A stretch of DNA of 64,000 bases from Euptelea pleiosperma (lineage: Eukaryota > Streptophyta > Magnoliopsida > Ranunculales > Eupteleaceae): the NCBI GenBank assembly GCA_035048495.1, contig CM068545.1, positions 15,211,702 through 15,275,701 of the forward strand, written 5' to 3'. Position numbers and translations under genes: made by a program. Under the pieces are notes generated by a model. The model was given only the letters and a program-made list of their open reading frames with translations, was not told the DNA's origin and searched no databases. Numbering within the stretch: position 1 is the stretch's first letter; each line of letters opens with the position of its first letter. Below, one piece after another: positions 1 through 11,762 of this stretch.

Positions 1-1036
1 ATCTCACAGGACATGGGTTGTGGAGAATTTAACCGCGATGTCTTGGTTTCTTCATTCAATGCAACCCCAGATCAGTAAATGGTTCATGTTCCTACCAATG
101 ACCAAAGATGTTTGGGATGCTGTATCTCAGACATATTCCCAAGTGAGAAATTTCGCTAAGCTCTATGAGCTCGAGCAAGAGATTGCATGTCTTCGATAGG
201 GGGAGATGAAGCTGGGTACCTATTATGCTTCTCTTTGAAGCAAATGGGAGGAGATAAATCGCTACTAGAGTTACTTTCTTGTGTGCGCGGATGATGTTAT
301 CCTTTAAGACTATTGTTGAACGTTCTCGGATCTTCTAGTTTCTCTATGGCGTTCATCCTAGCTTTGAGGGAGCTTGTGTTCAGGTTCTTGGCAGGGATCC
401 TGCCCCCACTTCTCTCGCACAAGTTTATGTTTATATTCATGGGGAGGACAATCACCGTTCAGCTATGCAGCTCTGCAGTGGGAGTGATACTCAAGATTGA
501 TCTGCCCTGGCTGCTACCAATCAGAAGGGCCAGAAGTCGATCTGAAGGAGCCTGGAGACGCACGGCCACGACCCAAGTGTGATCATTGCGGTCGCATGGG
601 CCATATCCAGGACACTTGCTGGAAGCTACATCAGCGTCCTGCTGGATAGAGCCAGAATCCTCGTCAGCATCTCCCGTCTAAACAAGGATCACTTATGAGA
701 CACTTTGTTACTCAGGATACTGCACTTCTTGCGTCTACCTCTGCTGGGGACATGGACTCATTCTCTCCTGCAGATCTTGAGCGCCTTCGCCACATGATGG
801 CCCAACTCAACGACCATACTTCCACTTCCACATCTGCCTTTGCTCACACAGGTACTAGGTCTGTTTTTTTTGTCTCTACTAATCCTATCACCTCTTCTTG
901 GATCATTGATTCAGGGGCTTCAGATCACATGACTGGTATGTTCTCCGTGTTTTTGAGTTATGGTATTTGTTCTGGTCGTGATAAAGTTCGGATAGCTGAT
1001 GACACCTATTCCTCCATCTCTGGCAAAGGGGATGTC
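1..1036 (+). pseudogene. copia-B gag and start of protease (broken)
   Basis: The translated stretch around 35-200 (MSWFLHSMQ, then DVWDAVSQTYSQ) is the copia gag domain. A CX2CX4HX4C zinc knuckle lies at 578-619. The protease signature WIIDSGASDHMTG follows at about 899-938 with the catalytic DSG intact. In-frame stops occur after the gag core and after the knuckle. The frame is cut at 1036 by copia-A and resumes at 6609. Confidence 0.85.
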
Positions 1037-1041
1037 CAGAC

Positions 1042-1250
1042 AGTTGAATTCAAGAAATTAGGGTTAGGTTTAGGTTTTAGTGAAGAGAGAAGAGAGAATA
1101 GAGATGATAGAAGAGAGAAGAAATGATGTCTATCTGCTTAGGTCACAATAACTCCATAATTCTTATTTATGTAAAGGAGAATACAAAAAGACAAAAATAC
1201 CCTCAAGGGGTTATACATGAGATGTACATAGAAATACGTATATGATAACA
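1042..1250 (-). repeat. copia-A 3' LTR
   Basis: On the minus strand this begins TGTTATCATATACG and ends TTCAACT, the same termini as the 229 bp copy at 6375-6603. It lacks a short ACGTATAGGAAT-type duplication and an eight-base purine repeat present in the 5' copy. The flanking purine tract is at 1251-1264. Confidence 0.93.
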
Positions 1251-1289
1251 CTCCCCCTCAAGTTGGTGCATAGATATTTCTCATGCCCA

Positions 1290-2360
1290 ACTTGCATAAA
1301 CACTTATGGAGTTGCTAGTTGGGAACTCCTTTTGTGAAAACATCTGCAACCTGCTCATTAGTCTTCACAAATGGGGTGCACACTGCCCCAGAGACAATCT
1401 TCTCTCTAATAAAGTGTCGATCCACCTCAATATGTTTGGCACGATCATGCTGAACAGGATTGTGAGCAATATTGATGGCGGCCTTGTTGTCACAGTACAA
1501 GCTCACAGACCCTGAGACGGGGAAACCAAGTTCAGCAACCAACACTTTCAACCATAGCATCTCACACAAACCATGAGCCATTGCTCTAAATTCGGCTTCT
1601 GCACTAGATCTGGCGACTACTGGCTGTTTCTTGCTTCTCCAAGTGACCAAATTGCCTCCAACAAAGGTGCAATATCCAGAAGTAGATCTCCGATCATCTT
1701 TGGCTCTTGCCCAATCTGCATCGGTATACGCCTCTACCCGCATGTGGCCATTCTTCTCAAACAGAACTATACCAGGAGCTGACTTGAGATATCTCAAGAT
1801 CCGATGTGCTGCCTCTCGATGAACAGCTTTGGGTGAGTGCATATACTGACTGATCAGACTCACTGCATAGGCAATGTCGGGTCGAGTCAGAGAGAGATAG
1901 ATCAGACGCCCAACTAGTCTTTGAAAGCTCCCTACATCCTGTCATAGCTCACCACTGGCATCTGCTAACTAGTGATTCTGCTCTATAGGAGTATCCACTG
2001 GTTTGGTACCCAACCTGCCTGAGTCTTGCAACAAATCTAAGACATACTTCCTCTGAGAGATGAAGATCCCCTGACTAGATCTTGCAACTTCGATGCCTAG
2101 GAAGTACTTGAGAGGTCATAGATCTTTGGTTTCAAATTCTCTGCTAACTGACGCTTTAGCTTAGCCACCTCTTCTGCATCATTCCCTGTGAGAATGATGT
2201 CATCAACATAAACGATAAGGACAGTGGTGTTCTTCCCTTGATGCTTCACAAAGAGGGTGTGATCGGCCTGACTTTGAGTATAACCCAGTTTCTTCACAGC
2301 TAGGGTAAATCTCTCGAATCATGCCCTTGGAGATTGTTTAAGCCCATATAGGGCTTTCTT
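1290..2360 (-). pseudogene. copia-A RT C-terminal half and RNase H (broken)
   Basis: The RT catalytic motif YVDD is intact at 2199-2210. The frame is lost soon after (about 2100), returns in pieces, and an open RNase H stretch covers 1315-1863. That stretch carries YTDADWA, SSAEAEF and LYCDNKAA, the acidic residues of the copia RNase H. It ends with the family-typical sequence before the purine tract. At least two frameshifts and one stop separate it from the upstream half. Confidence 0.88.
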
Positions 2361-4440
2361 CAGTCGACACACCTTGCTACTATTTCTCGGTGGAGTGAAT
2401 CCAGGAGGAGGAACCATGTACATAGGTCCCCATGAAGAAAATCATTCTTCATGTCCAGCTGATGCAAAGGCCACTCTTGGTTTGCTGTCAATGACAACAA
2501 CACCCTAATGGAGTTCATCTTTGCCACAGGTGCAAAGGTCTCCACATAGTCAATCCCATAGGTCTGGGTGTACCCCTTTGCTACTAATCTCGCCTTGTAC
2601 TTCTCAACTGACCCGTCTGCCTTGTACTTGACTGTGAATACCCATCTGCAACCCACAAGTTTCTTGCCTCTTGGCAAGTCAACAAGCTCCCATGTCCTAT
2701 TCTTGTCCACAGCTCTCATTTCCTCTATCATAGTTGCTTTCCATCTTGGTTGAGCCAGTCCTTCTGCCACTGAAGATGGTATAGGAATAGTGGAAAGGGA
2801 CGTGACAAAGGTTTTATAGGAGGGGGACAAGGCATCATAGGAGACAAAGTGGCTCAGAGGATGCTGAGTGCAGCTTCTGACTCCTTTTCTTAAAGCAATT
2901 GGAAGATCAGAAGTATCAGTAGAAGGAGAGATGACAGGTATAGAGAGAGAAGGAGAATTACCTCGATCTGAGGATGGTACCAGTGGTACAGGATCAGCTG
3001 TGACTTTCTCCCTTCTGCGATAGACGATGAGCTCCTTTTGAGCAACAGGAGCGCTGTCAGCCTCAGTAGCAGCTAGAGTAGTTTGAGACCTCTCAAGATA
3101 GGGAGGAGAGAGTAATATAGTAGGAAGAGGAACATCCTCACGCCTCTCTTCACTACTAGTCTCCCTCTGAAGAGAGGTGGAGAAAAAAGGTAGATCCTTT
3201 CTAAAGGTAACATTCATGGACACAAACTTCTTTCCTGTGGAAGGATGATAACACTTATACCCTTTATGGGAAGGAGAGTAACCCAGAAATACACATTTAA
3301 GTGCTTTGGGATCAAGTTTGGTACGATGAGGACCAAGGATGTGTCCATAGCATACACACCCAAAGATACGATGAGGGATTGTGAGTAAGGAAGCATCAAG
3401 AGTAAGAACCTGTAGAGGAGACTTGAAGTTGAGAACACAAGAAGGCATTCTGTTAGTCAAATAAGCAGCAGTTAAAACTGCATCCGACCAATAGGATTTG
3501 GGGACTTTGGAGCCGATCAGAAGAGATCGAGCCACCTCAGTTAGATGGCGCATCTTTCTTTCAGCTACACCATTTTGTTGAGGGGTGTAATTGCAAGAGT
3601 TTTGGTGACAAATCCCATGGTCTAAAAAGTATTGCTGGAGCCCCCCCATATATATACTCGCCACCCTGGTCAGAACGAAGGACCTTGATGGAGGCACCAT
3701 ACTGAGTGAGGATCATCTTATGAAAAACCTTAAAGATGACATGAACCTCATCTTTGGTTTTCATAAGATAAACCCATGTACATCGAGAATAGTCATCAAC
3801 AAAAGTAACACAGTAGCAGAAGCCAAAAATGGAAATCACAGGGGAAGGACCCCACACAGCAGAATGAACGAGATCAAAGGAAACAGAAGTTCGATTACCT
3901 CTTGAAGGATAAGTAGATCGACAATGTTTCTAGAGCTCACATGTCTCACAATGCAAGTCAGATAACAAGACAGAAGTAAATAAAGCGGGAAATAACAGTT
4001 CGAGGTACTGAAAAGAGACATACCCCATACGGGCATGCCAACATAACACACAAGCTATTCTACTCCTACTACTTCTAGAAGACTGCAATGCTGTGAGCTC
4101 AGAAGGCCGTCCATTAAGAAGGTAGAGTCCATCAGCTTCATGTCTAGTGCCAATCGTCCTCCTTGTCTCGAGGTCCTGAAAGACACAGTACGAAGGAAAG
4201 AAAGTCACACTGCAATTCAAAGATTTAGTAAGAGCGCTAACAGATAATAGGTTAGATGTGAAATTGGGGACATGTAAAACAGATGCAAGTGGTAGTTGAG
4301 GAGAGGGAAGAACAGCCCCTTTCCCAGATACAGAAGATAAAGTGCCATCTGCTGTTCTCACCTTATCTCGGCCAGAACAAATGGAATAGCTAGAAAATAA
4401 AGAAGACATACCCATCATGTGTTCCGAAGCCCCTGAATCA
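2361..4440 (-). pseudogene. copia-A protease, integrase and RT N-terminal half (broken)
   Basis: The protease signature IIDSGASEHMMG is near 4405-4440. A GAG-pre-integrase segment with CETCEL follows, then the integrase core with SDQGGEY and the AERKMRHL helix. The C-terminal FGCVCYGH and GYKCYHP motifs and an RT start with [20 protein letters not shown] follow. A 446-codon open stretch covers 2360-3700. Breaks include a stop just before the protease, one after CETCEL, and a frameshift near 3650 inside the core. Confidence 0.88.
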
Positions 4441-5720
4441 ATGATCTATGCAGGACTGGGAGCGGAACTGGACACATGATGGGTAGATCTGATGATACCT
4501 GACTGAGCAAAGGAGGATGTGGCAGTGGGACCATCCAGTTGAGAGAGCAAGCGTCGAAGTCCTGTAAGCTCAGATGCAGCCAAAGGACCAGTAGATGTCT
4601 GTGAGGAAGAACTCTGGTGAGACTGGCCTGGAGATGGTGTGGAGGTATCCATACTAGCTGAATGGGCACCAGAAGAGCTGGATTGACTTGAGCGAGGAGC
4701 AGACGACTGAGGGCGACCATGCAACTTCCAACAAGTTGCTCTCACATGCCCAAGGCGACCACAGAAGTCACACTTGGGCTTCTCCGTGGAGGACGAAGGT
4801 CGGCCAGTTGAGGGAGTAGAGAATTGAGGGGGTCGACTCCCCTGAGTCTGTTGAGGCTGTGAAGCGGATGCAAGAGCATGAGGGGCATGAGTCGGCATAG
4901 GCGATGAGGTGACAAGCGTTGATCGCTCGTGAACTGGAGACTCATCCTGGGAGTATAGTCGGCGACTCTCCTCACTCTGCATATATGAATAAACCTCGCT
5001 GAGAGAGGGCAAAGGAGGACGGCTGCTGCGGATCTGAACCCTAGCCAACTCATAAGAGGAGTTGAGTCCAGAAAGGAACTCAAATATCCTGCCTTCATCA
5101 AGGTGCTTTTGGTAGATGACTGCCTCGTCTAGAGTAGGAGGGTGGTATGAATAGTAATAGTCTAACTCCTCCCACATACTCCGAAGTGTCGCAAAATAAT
5201 CAGAGAGGGACTTGTCACCCTGGTGAAGACAAGAGATGCTCTGCTTCAACTGGTATGCTCTTCCAGTGTTCTGCTACTGTGAGTAGGTCTTCTTGGCGGT
5301 TTCCCACACATCCTGGGCTGTACGCATGAAGAGGAAACCACGACTAATGTGAGGCTCCATGGAGTTGACCAACTAAGATTGAACCGAAAGGTTCTCAGTT
5401 TCCCATTGATCAAACATGGGATCATCTTCCTTAGGCTCTTTTGTTCGTCCCGCGCAGTGTCCCATCTTCCCACGGCCTCCAATAAACAAACGTGCTGCTC
5501 TAGCCCACTCCAGATAATTACTGCCATTGAGTTTAACTGATGTAATCTGCAACTTGGGGTTCTCATACATCACTTGTTGCATCATAGGTCCTCCGGTGCC
5601 TCTGGAAGAGGAGTCTGTGCTAACAACTGAGATTGAGGGAGTATCCGAGGGAGGTGGAGTGCCCGAGGGAGGTGGATTTGCCATAACAACGAAGCAGAGG
5701 GGTGAAGGGGGCAAGAACAA
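4441..5720 (-). pseudogene. copia-A gag (nearly complete)
   Basis: The most likely start is the Met of MANPPPSGTPPPS near 5684. It is followed by LNGSNYLEWARAARLFIGG, the conserved copia gag N-terminus. The core continues to about 4990, then a Ser/Pro/Gln-rich linker and a CX2CX4HX4C zinc knuckle at 4731-4772. Two stops (near 5370 and 5275) are the only breaks seen in the core. In the family gag packages the element RNA into cytoplasmic particles. Confidence 0.87.
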
Positions 5721-6251
5721 AGCCTACAATACCCAAAAAAGGTTTCCAAGAGCAAAAAACAGATTCCTAATGAGAGCCGGTGAGCAAGGAACACCCATAT
5801 AGACCTCCGAACAAAAAAAAAATAGGATTATGGATAGGGAGCAACACCATAAGGATGAAAAAAGCATCCTAGAGCCATTAGAAGGCATTTGTGGAGGTTA
5901 GAGGTCAAGTTGGGGAAGTTTGGAGCCCAACCGAAAGTCCTATAGGACTTAATAACGTCGCCGGCGATAACTAGGGTGTGAAAAAACCCTTACAACACCT
6001 TCAATACTCGTTGGTTTGGAAAAAAAAAGAGTATGAGCATGTAGGTATGATAGTAGATGACCAAATCGATAGAAAAAAACCAAGGAAAAAAACTGAGAAG
6101 GGTTCCAAAAAGGAGCTGGTTTGAAAAACAATTTTTCTCGATTTTTTTGGAATATTGAGCAAAAGGCCAACCAGATGTACTCCAAAAAATCTCAAAAAAT
6201 CACCAAAAACATTTAAAAATCAAGATCTATCAAACCCTAGAGTTTCAGGGT

Positions 6252-6322
6252 GAGAGTAGTACCCTGTCCGTACGGGTGATGACGTTAGCCGTACGGCTCT
6301 GATGACGTCATCATCTGCTGGT
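6252..6322 (-). promoter_or_regulatory. copia-A leader palindrome cluster
   Basis: Between PBS and gag lie two CCGTACGG-type palindromes (about 6267-6275 and 6289-6296) and a perfect TGACGTCA at 6303-6310. The same combination recurs in the leaders of copia-C, -D, -E and -H. TGACGTCA is a known plant bZIP (TGA factor) site; a regulatory role here is inference. Confidence 0.5.
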
Positions 6323-6360
6323 TGCACCCTGTTTTGAATTCTCTTAAAAAATCTTCAATA

Positions 6361-6374
6361 GGGCTCTGATACCA
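6361..6374 (-). other. copia-A primer-binding site
   Basis: On the minus strand it reads TGGTATCAGAGCCC directly after the 5' LTR, complementary to the 3' end of plant initiator tRNA-Met. Confidence 0.9.
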
Positions 6375-6603
6375 AGTTGAATTCAAGAAATTAGGGTTTG
6401 GTTTAGGTTTTAGAGAAGAGAGAAGAGAGAATAGAGAATAGAGATGATAGAAGAGAGAAGAAAGGATGTCTATTGTGCTTAGGTCACAATGACTCCATAA
6501 TTCTTATTTATGTAAAGGAGAATACAAAAAGACAAAAATACCCTCAAGGGGTTATACATGAGATGTACATAGAAATACGTATAGGAATACGTATATGATA
6601 ACA
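6375..6603 (-). repeat. copia-A 5' LTR
   Basis: This 229 bp LTR has TGTTATCA...TTCAACT termini on the minus strand. It abuts the PBS on one side and the CAGAC duplication (6604-6608) on the other. Confidence 0.93.
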
Positions 6604-6608
6604 CAGAC

Positions 6609-7562
6609 CACCCCAGCCCTATTTCTGTCTTCTGTTCTGCATATTCCTCAATTCACTACTAATTTATTATCCGTTAGTAGTCACAAAAAATCTTAACTGT
6701 AGTGTAACGTTTTGTCCTTCTCACAGTGTGTTTTAGGATCTGGACTCGAGGCGGACGATTGGCAATGGACATGACGACGGTGGCTTATACATCCTGGATT
6801 CTTCGGTTCCTTCGTCAGCACACCAGTCTAGCATCATTAGTGTAGTCGAGTCAATAAAGATCAGTTAATGCTTTGGCACAACTAGCTAGGTCATGTCTTA
6901 GTGTCTTTCCTACTTTTTCACCTATTTCTACAGTCCTGTTTCACTGTGAAACATGTGAACTTGCAAAACATTGTTGTTTTGTTTTTTTCATTACTGAAAA
7001 TAAAAGTACTGTTCCCTTTTTCTATTGTGCATTTTGATGTGTGGGGCCGTTTGCCTGCGACTTCCTTATTTGGATATACATTATGATTTTTGTTGATGAT
7101 TTCAGTGGCTGTACATGGGTGTATCTCATGAGGACAAAAGATGAAATGTTCTCCATATTTCAGGAGTTTCATAAATGGTCACCACTCTGTTCCATACCAC
7201 TCTCAAAGTTCTTCGATTCGACAATGGGGGGGGAATACTATGGGGGGCCTCTAGTCTTATTTTGCATCTCATTGCATCGTTAACTAGACCTCGTGCCCTT
7301 ACACACCCCAACAGAATGGAACTGCTGAACGTAAAAATCACCATCTTCTTGAGGTTGAGTGTAAAAAGAAGTTTGTCTTGCGGCCTATTTCATCAACCGT
7401 ATGCCATCTCGTGTCCCAGGATTTCTGACTTCTTTATCCCTCTTGCTACCTTAGCATCCAGGTTTCATTGTTCCCTCTAAAGTCTTTGGGTGTGTTTGCT
7501 ATGTGCATGTTCATCGTCCTTCTCAGGACAAATTAGATCCGAGGGTTGTGAAATGCATCTTC
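6609..7562 (+). pseudogene. copia-B GAG-pre-integrase and integrase core (broken)
   Basis: The frame picks up exactly where copia-A cut it, with the LSSVLHIPQ and NLLSV stretch of the protease-integrase junction. Integrase pieces follow: CETCELAKHC (6945), HFDVWG (7030), FVDDFSGCTWVYLM (7095) and FGCVCYVHVH (about 7487). Frameshifts and stops fall between them, and a large part of the core is degenerate. It ends at KCIF, where copia-C inserted with the duplication TCTTC (7558-7562). Confidence 0.82.
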
Positions 7563-7772
7563 TGTTATCAGATATGTATTTTATACGTATTTAGCGTAGT
7601 TTGGGTATTCTATAAATACTCCCTTGTGTGGAGGGGTATACTTGTTTTTCGTAATATCCCCTTTATATAAATAAGATTTATGGAGTCATTGTAACCTACA
7701 CATGACATCTTTTTCTCCTCTTTCTCTTCTCTCCTTGACTGCCTAACCCTAACCCTAATCACCATTTCAATT
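7563..7772 (+). repeat. copia-C 5' LTR
   Basis: 210 bp, from TGTTATCAGATATG to TTCAATT, followed at once by the PBS TGGTATCAAAGC. It contains a TATATAAATAAG segment near 7665 and two CCCTAA units near its end. Confidence 0.92.
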
Positions 7773-8473
7773 TGGTATCAAAGCTTAGATTTAAGATCCA
7801 AAGCCGGAGGAGTTCTGATGTTCCATTGTACCCTACGGCTGACGTCATAGGCCGTACGGACACACTTTTCGAGGTTTGGACATAGATTTCGAGGTATGTC
7901 AGAAAATTTTGGAACTCCTATTCCTGGTAGTTCTCTATTTTATTGGATTTATGGTGATTTTTTGAGAATTTCGTGGAGCTTCTATCGTGGTGTTTTTGCT
8001 GTTCTACTCGAATATTAAAAAAAATTGACTTATCTCTCTATCTCTTTGTCCGATCTGTTGGGAGCTTCTTGCCTGACCTTGTTGCTTGTTTTTGTTCCCT
8101 ACCATGCCCCATTCCATGGCTTTTTGAGCGATCCGTGAAGAGTTCTCCACTCTCTAGGTGCCGCCGGCTCCTCTTTGGGGGTTTTTTGGACTGCCGAAAT
8201 TTCCAGCACCTCTCCAATCAACTCACCAATGCTAGTATGGTCTTCTTTGATCTTCTTGGTGTTAAATCATGCGTTGTTGGTGAAGATATCATCTCTATAC
8301 TTCTACTGGGCCATGGTATAGCACTATTCAAGGCTCTTTTTTGTTGATTTGGACTTTATTTGTGCTTCTTTTAGATTCTCCAGCATGTGTGTGGATTTTC
8401 TTGGTTCTTCATCCACTTAAATAGCTATGATTACTCCGGAATCTGGCGGGGTACATTCCCTCTGGGTCCAATA
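7773..8473 (+). promoter_or_regulatory. copia-C leader with palindrome cluster
   Basis: This 700 bp leader runs from the PBS to the gag start. TGACGTCA lies at 7840-7847 and GCCGTACGG at 7851-7859, matching the cluster in the other copia leaders. The rest has no clear coding signal. Confidence 0.5.
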
Positions 8474-9642
8474 TGAGCACGGAAGCTACCTCCAGAGGCA
8501 CAGGAGGGTCTATGGTGCATCAATTGGTGTACGAGAACCCCGGATTGCAGATCACATCAGTCAAGCTTGACGGGAAGAACTATTTGGAGTGGGCACAGGC
8601 TTCTCGGTTATTTATTGGAGGCCGGGGGAAGTAGGGGCACCTTACTAGGGATACAGCTGCACCTGCCAAGGTTGATCCCATATATTGACAATGGGAGACC
8701 GGTGACCTTACAGTTATGTCATGGCTCCTCAACTCTATGCAGCAGCCAGCAGGATATTAGTTGGAGCTTCTTATTCATGGAGACGGCTTAGGAGGTTTGG
8801 GAGACGACTAAGAAGACCTATTCTAAGCAACAGAACTCTGGTTGGGCCTTCCAGTTGAAGTAGAGTATCTCCCGTTTCAGACAGGGGGAGAAATCCCTTG
8901 TTGAGTACTACACCTCTATCCGCAGAATGTGGTAGGAGCTTGATTACTACTATTCATATCAGCCCCCACGCTCATAGAACATTCTCCCGTATCAGCGACA
9001 TGTGGAGAAGGGTCGGATTTTTGAGTTCCTCTCTGACTCGAATCCCTTGTATGAGCTTGCTTGGGTCCAGATCCTCAGTAGTAGGGTAGATCTTCCTCTC
9101 TCAGCGAGGTCTATTCCTATTTTCAGAGTGAGGAGAGCTGCCGGATATCCCTCCAGGATGAGCATCTGGTTTCTGAGCGATTAGCGCTTGCCAGCTCCTC
9201 TGCTCCTCCTACCTTTCAGCATCATCAGTCTCAGAAGGGTCGCTCTTCTCAGCCCCCTGCTACGGCTATGTCTTATGTTCCTACTGGTACGACTTCTGGG
9301 AAGTCTTCTTCTAGGGAGAGGCCCAAGTGTGACTATTGTAGTAAGCTGGGGCATGTGAAAGATAGATGTTGGAAGCTCCATGGTCGCCTAAGCCAGCCAG
9401 CATCCTTTGGGACTTCTGGGGCCCATACTGCTAGTTTGGATGCTTCTGTGCCTCCTCAGGATTCACAGCCTAGTCCTTTGGTAGCTGCTGCTGGTATTTC
9501 TGCTGCCGAGATTGCTATTCTCCGATCCTTGCTTAGTCAGCTTGGCGGTCCTTTTGCCACACCTTCGACCTCCTTTGCTCAGTCATGTAACATTAGACCT
9601 GCACATCATGTGTCCATACCTTCCTCTAGTCCCTCATGAATC
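8474..9642 (+). pseudogene. copia-C gag (broken)
   Basis: The chosen start is the Met of MSTEATSRGTGG at 8474. The gag N-terminus (LDGKNYLEWAQASRLFIGG) follows. A stop sits just after the GRGK motif (about 8632), with more frame breaks in the core. A zinc knuckle CX2CX4HX4C lies at 9328-9369. The last stretch leads into the protease, with a stop just before it. Confidence 0.85.
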
Positions 9643-10958
9643 TTTGATTCAGGGGCTTCGAAACACATGACGGGTATGTCTTCCCTGTTTTCCACCTACT
9701 CTATTTGTTCAGGTAGGGATAAGGTTAAAATTGCAGACGTTACCTTATCATCTATCTCTAAGAAAGGGAATATCCTTCTCTCTCAGCTACCTTTATCTTC
9801 TGTTTTGCATGTTCCTACTTTTACATCTAACCTGTTGTCTGTGAGTGCCCTTACTCGTCAACTAAACTCTAGTGTGACCTTCTTTCCTTCATCCTGTGTC
9901 TTTCAGGATCTGGAAACGAGGACGATTGGCACTAGACGTAAAACCGATGGCCTCTATCTTCTAGATGGACGTACCTCGGAGCCAACACTGCAGTCTCATA
10001 GTAGTATTAGTAGTAGTTTAGCTTCTGTTCTATGTTGCCATCCCATCTGGGGCATTTTTTTTTTTCAGTACTTGAAACACTTATTTCCTACTTTGTTTAC
10101 TTTTGTTTCTTTTTCTCAGTTACATTGTGAGACGTGTGAGCTCTCCAAACATTGTAGATCCACTTATCCATCCAGAGGTAATAAAAGCGTCGGTTCTTTT
10201 GATATTGTGCATTCTGATGTGTGGGGTCGTTCCCCTGTTACCTCTATTTTTGGCTTCCGCTACTTTGTTACTTTTATTGATGACTATACACGGTGTACTT
10301 GGGTTTATCTCATGAAAACCAAAGATGACGTTCATTCCATCTTCAAGGGTTTTCATAAGATTATCCAAACATAGTATGGTGCCTCCATCAAGGTCCTTCG
10401 ATCTGACCAAGGTGGAGAGTATATGTTTGGAAGTCTCTAGCAATATTTTTTTGATCACGGGATTTGCCATCAGAATTCCTGCAGCTACACCCCTCAGCAG
10501 AATGGTCTAGCTGAAAGGAAAATGCGTTATCTGACAGAGGTAGCTCGATTTCTTTTTATTGGTGCCCATGTCCCGAGCTTTTATTAGTCCGAAGCTATTT
10601 TGACCACTACTTACCTGACTAACCAGATGCCTTCGCGTGCGCTCAACTTCCAGTCTCCAGTTCAGCTTCTTGCTCCGAGCTCATCTTTGTTCCCTATCAC
10701 ACCTCGTATCTTTGGGTGTGTCTGCTTTGTGCACATTCTAGGTCCACATCGCAACAAGTTGGATCCTAAAGCTCTTAAGTGTGTCTTCCTTCATTACTCT
10801 TATACTCACAAAGGGTACAAGTGTTATCACCCTTCGACTGGCAAGAAGTTTGCTCCCATGGATGTCACCTGTCACGATGAGACATTCTTTTCTCCCCTAC
10901 CTCTCTTCAGGGGGAGAGAAGTAGTGAAGAGAGGTCCTCTCTTTGTCCTCTTCCTATA
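9643..10958 (+). pseudogene. copia-C protease and integrase (broken)
   Basis: The protease motif IFDSGASKHMTG (9643) keeps DSG. A 235-codon open stretch then covers the GAG-pre-integrase domain and the integrase core start (HSDVWG, FIDDYTRCTWVYLM). Three stops interrupt the core near 10375, 10440 and 10587. The C-terminal part with FGCVCFVHIL and GYKCYHP follows. The frame ends at a foreign insert near 10959. Confidence 0.86.
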
Positions 10959-11762
10959 AGTTTTTACAATATTATATGTTCCAAATTCTACAATGTTATA
11001 AAAGTTACAATAATCAATCTGATAAAGAAGAAGACATGATCAATCAGCATCTAGGCTCTGCAAAATAAATAGAAGTGAATTAATTAATATAGAAAATATT
11101 AAGATACAGTGTTAAATGAAATGGAAATGAAGAGTTAAAGTTAAAAACTTGACTCATTTGCACGTGGGCCCCATGTCCATTAGTCATTCTATTAGTAAGA
11201 GTAGCATGAGTCATTCTATCCCACCCGAAATCAACCTGTGTAAATATCGACGAAAGAAGAAAATCAAAAATTCATTGCACACTAGTGAGACAATATATTT
11301 GCAAAACACAAAAAATAAATGTTCAAATTAAAAGAAATAAATAACTAAAACACTACAAGAAAAAAGGCAATTTGGAATGGCCCAAAACCGTTCCTAAGGT
11401 CATTTGGAATGGTTTTGAATTGTCTTAAAAAATTGATTAATTTGGAACAGTTCAAACCTGTTCCAAATTTAGTGGGACCGTTTCAAATATTGGAACATTT
11501 TTGGACTGTGTCAACTCTTGAAATTTGGGAACGGTTTAAAATATATTAGCATGGTTTCCAACTGTTCCAAACATCTGAAACGGTTTGGAACCATTACAAA
11601 TAATGAGGTTGGTATGGATTGCACACATAGGTACAATTCTTAACCATTTGAACCGTTCCAAATGACAATATCAGTACGGATTGGCACATATGGGTACGGT
11701 CCTTAACTGTAATAAATATGAAATGGAACTAGTTCTAGCCTTTCCAAATGGTTTTAAAATTT
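10959..11762. mobile_element. Composite insert carrying a CACTA terminus
   Basis: Comparison with copia-E shows about 800 bp of unrelated AT-rich sequence between the integrase tail and the linker. At 11351 it holds CACTACAAGAAAAAAGGC, the canonical terminus of plant CACTA (En/Spm) transposons. The following 400 bp repeat GGAACGGTTT and AACCGTTCC in both directions, like CACTA subterminal repeats. The matching CTTGTAGTG end is not seen, so this is a fragment. The part left of 11351 is unassigned. Confidence 0.6.

Larger units (their letters stand above)
1042..6603 (-). mobile_element. Ty1/copia element copia-A, complete with LTRs
   Basis: It is flanked by the perfect 5 bp duplication CAGAC (1037-1041 and 6604-6608). 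The LTRs are 209 bp (1042-1250) and 229 bp (6375-6603) and start TGTTATCA on the minus strand. The PBS complement of initiator tRNA-Met is at 6361-6374, and a purine-rich tract abuts the 3' LTR at 1251-1264. Inside are a leader, gag, PR, INT, RT and RNase H in copia order. Several stops and frameshifts interrupt pol. The LTRs differ by roughly five substitutions plus three indels, so the insertion is moderately young. Confidence 0.94.

Noticed and set aside
5527..5802. Open frames antisense to copia gag and pol, for example this 91-codon one
   Set aside because: They are mirror frames of clear copia proteins on the other strand with no domain of their own.
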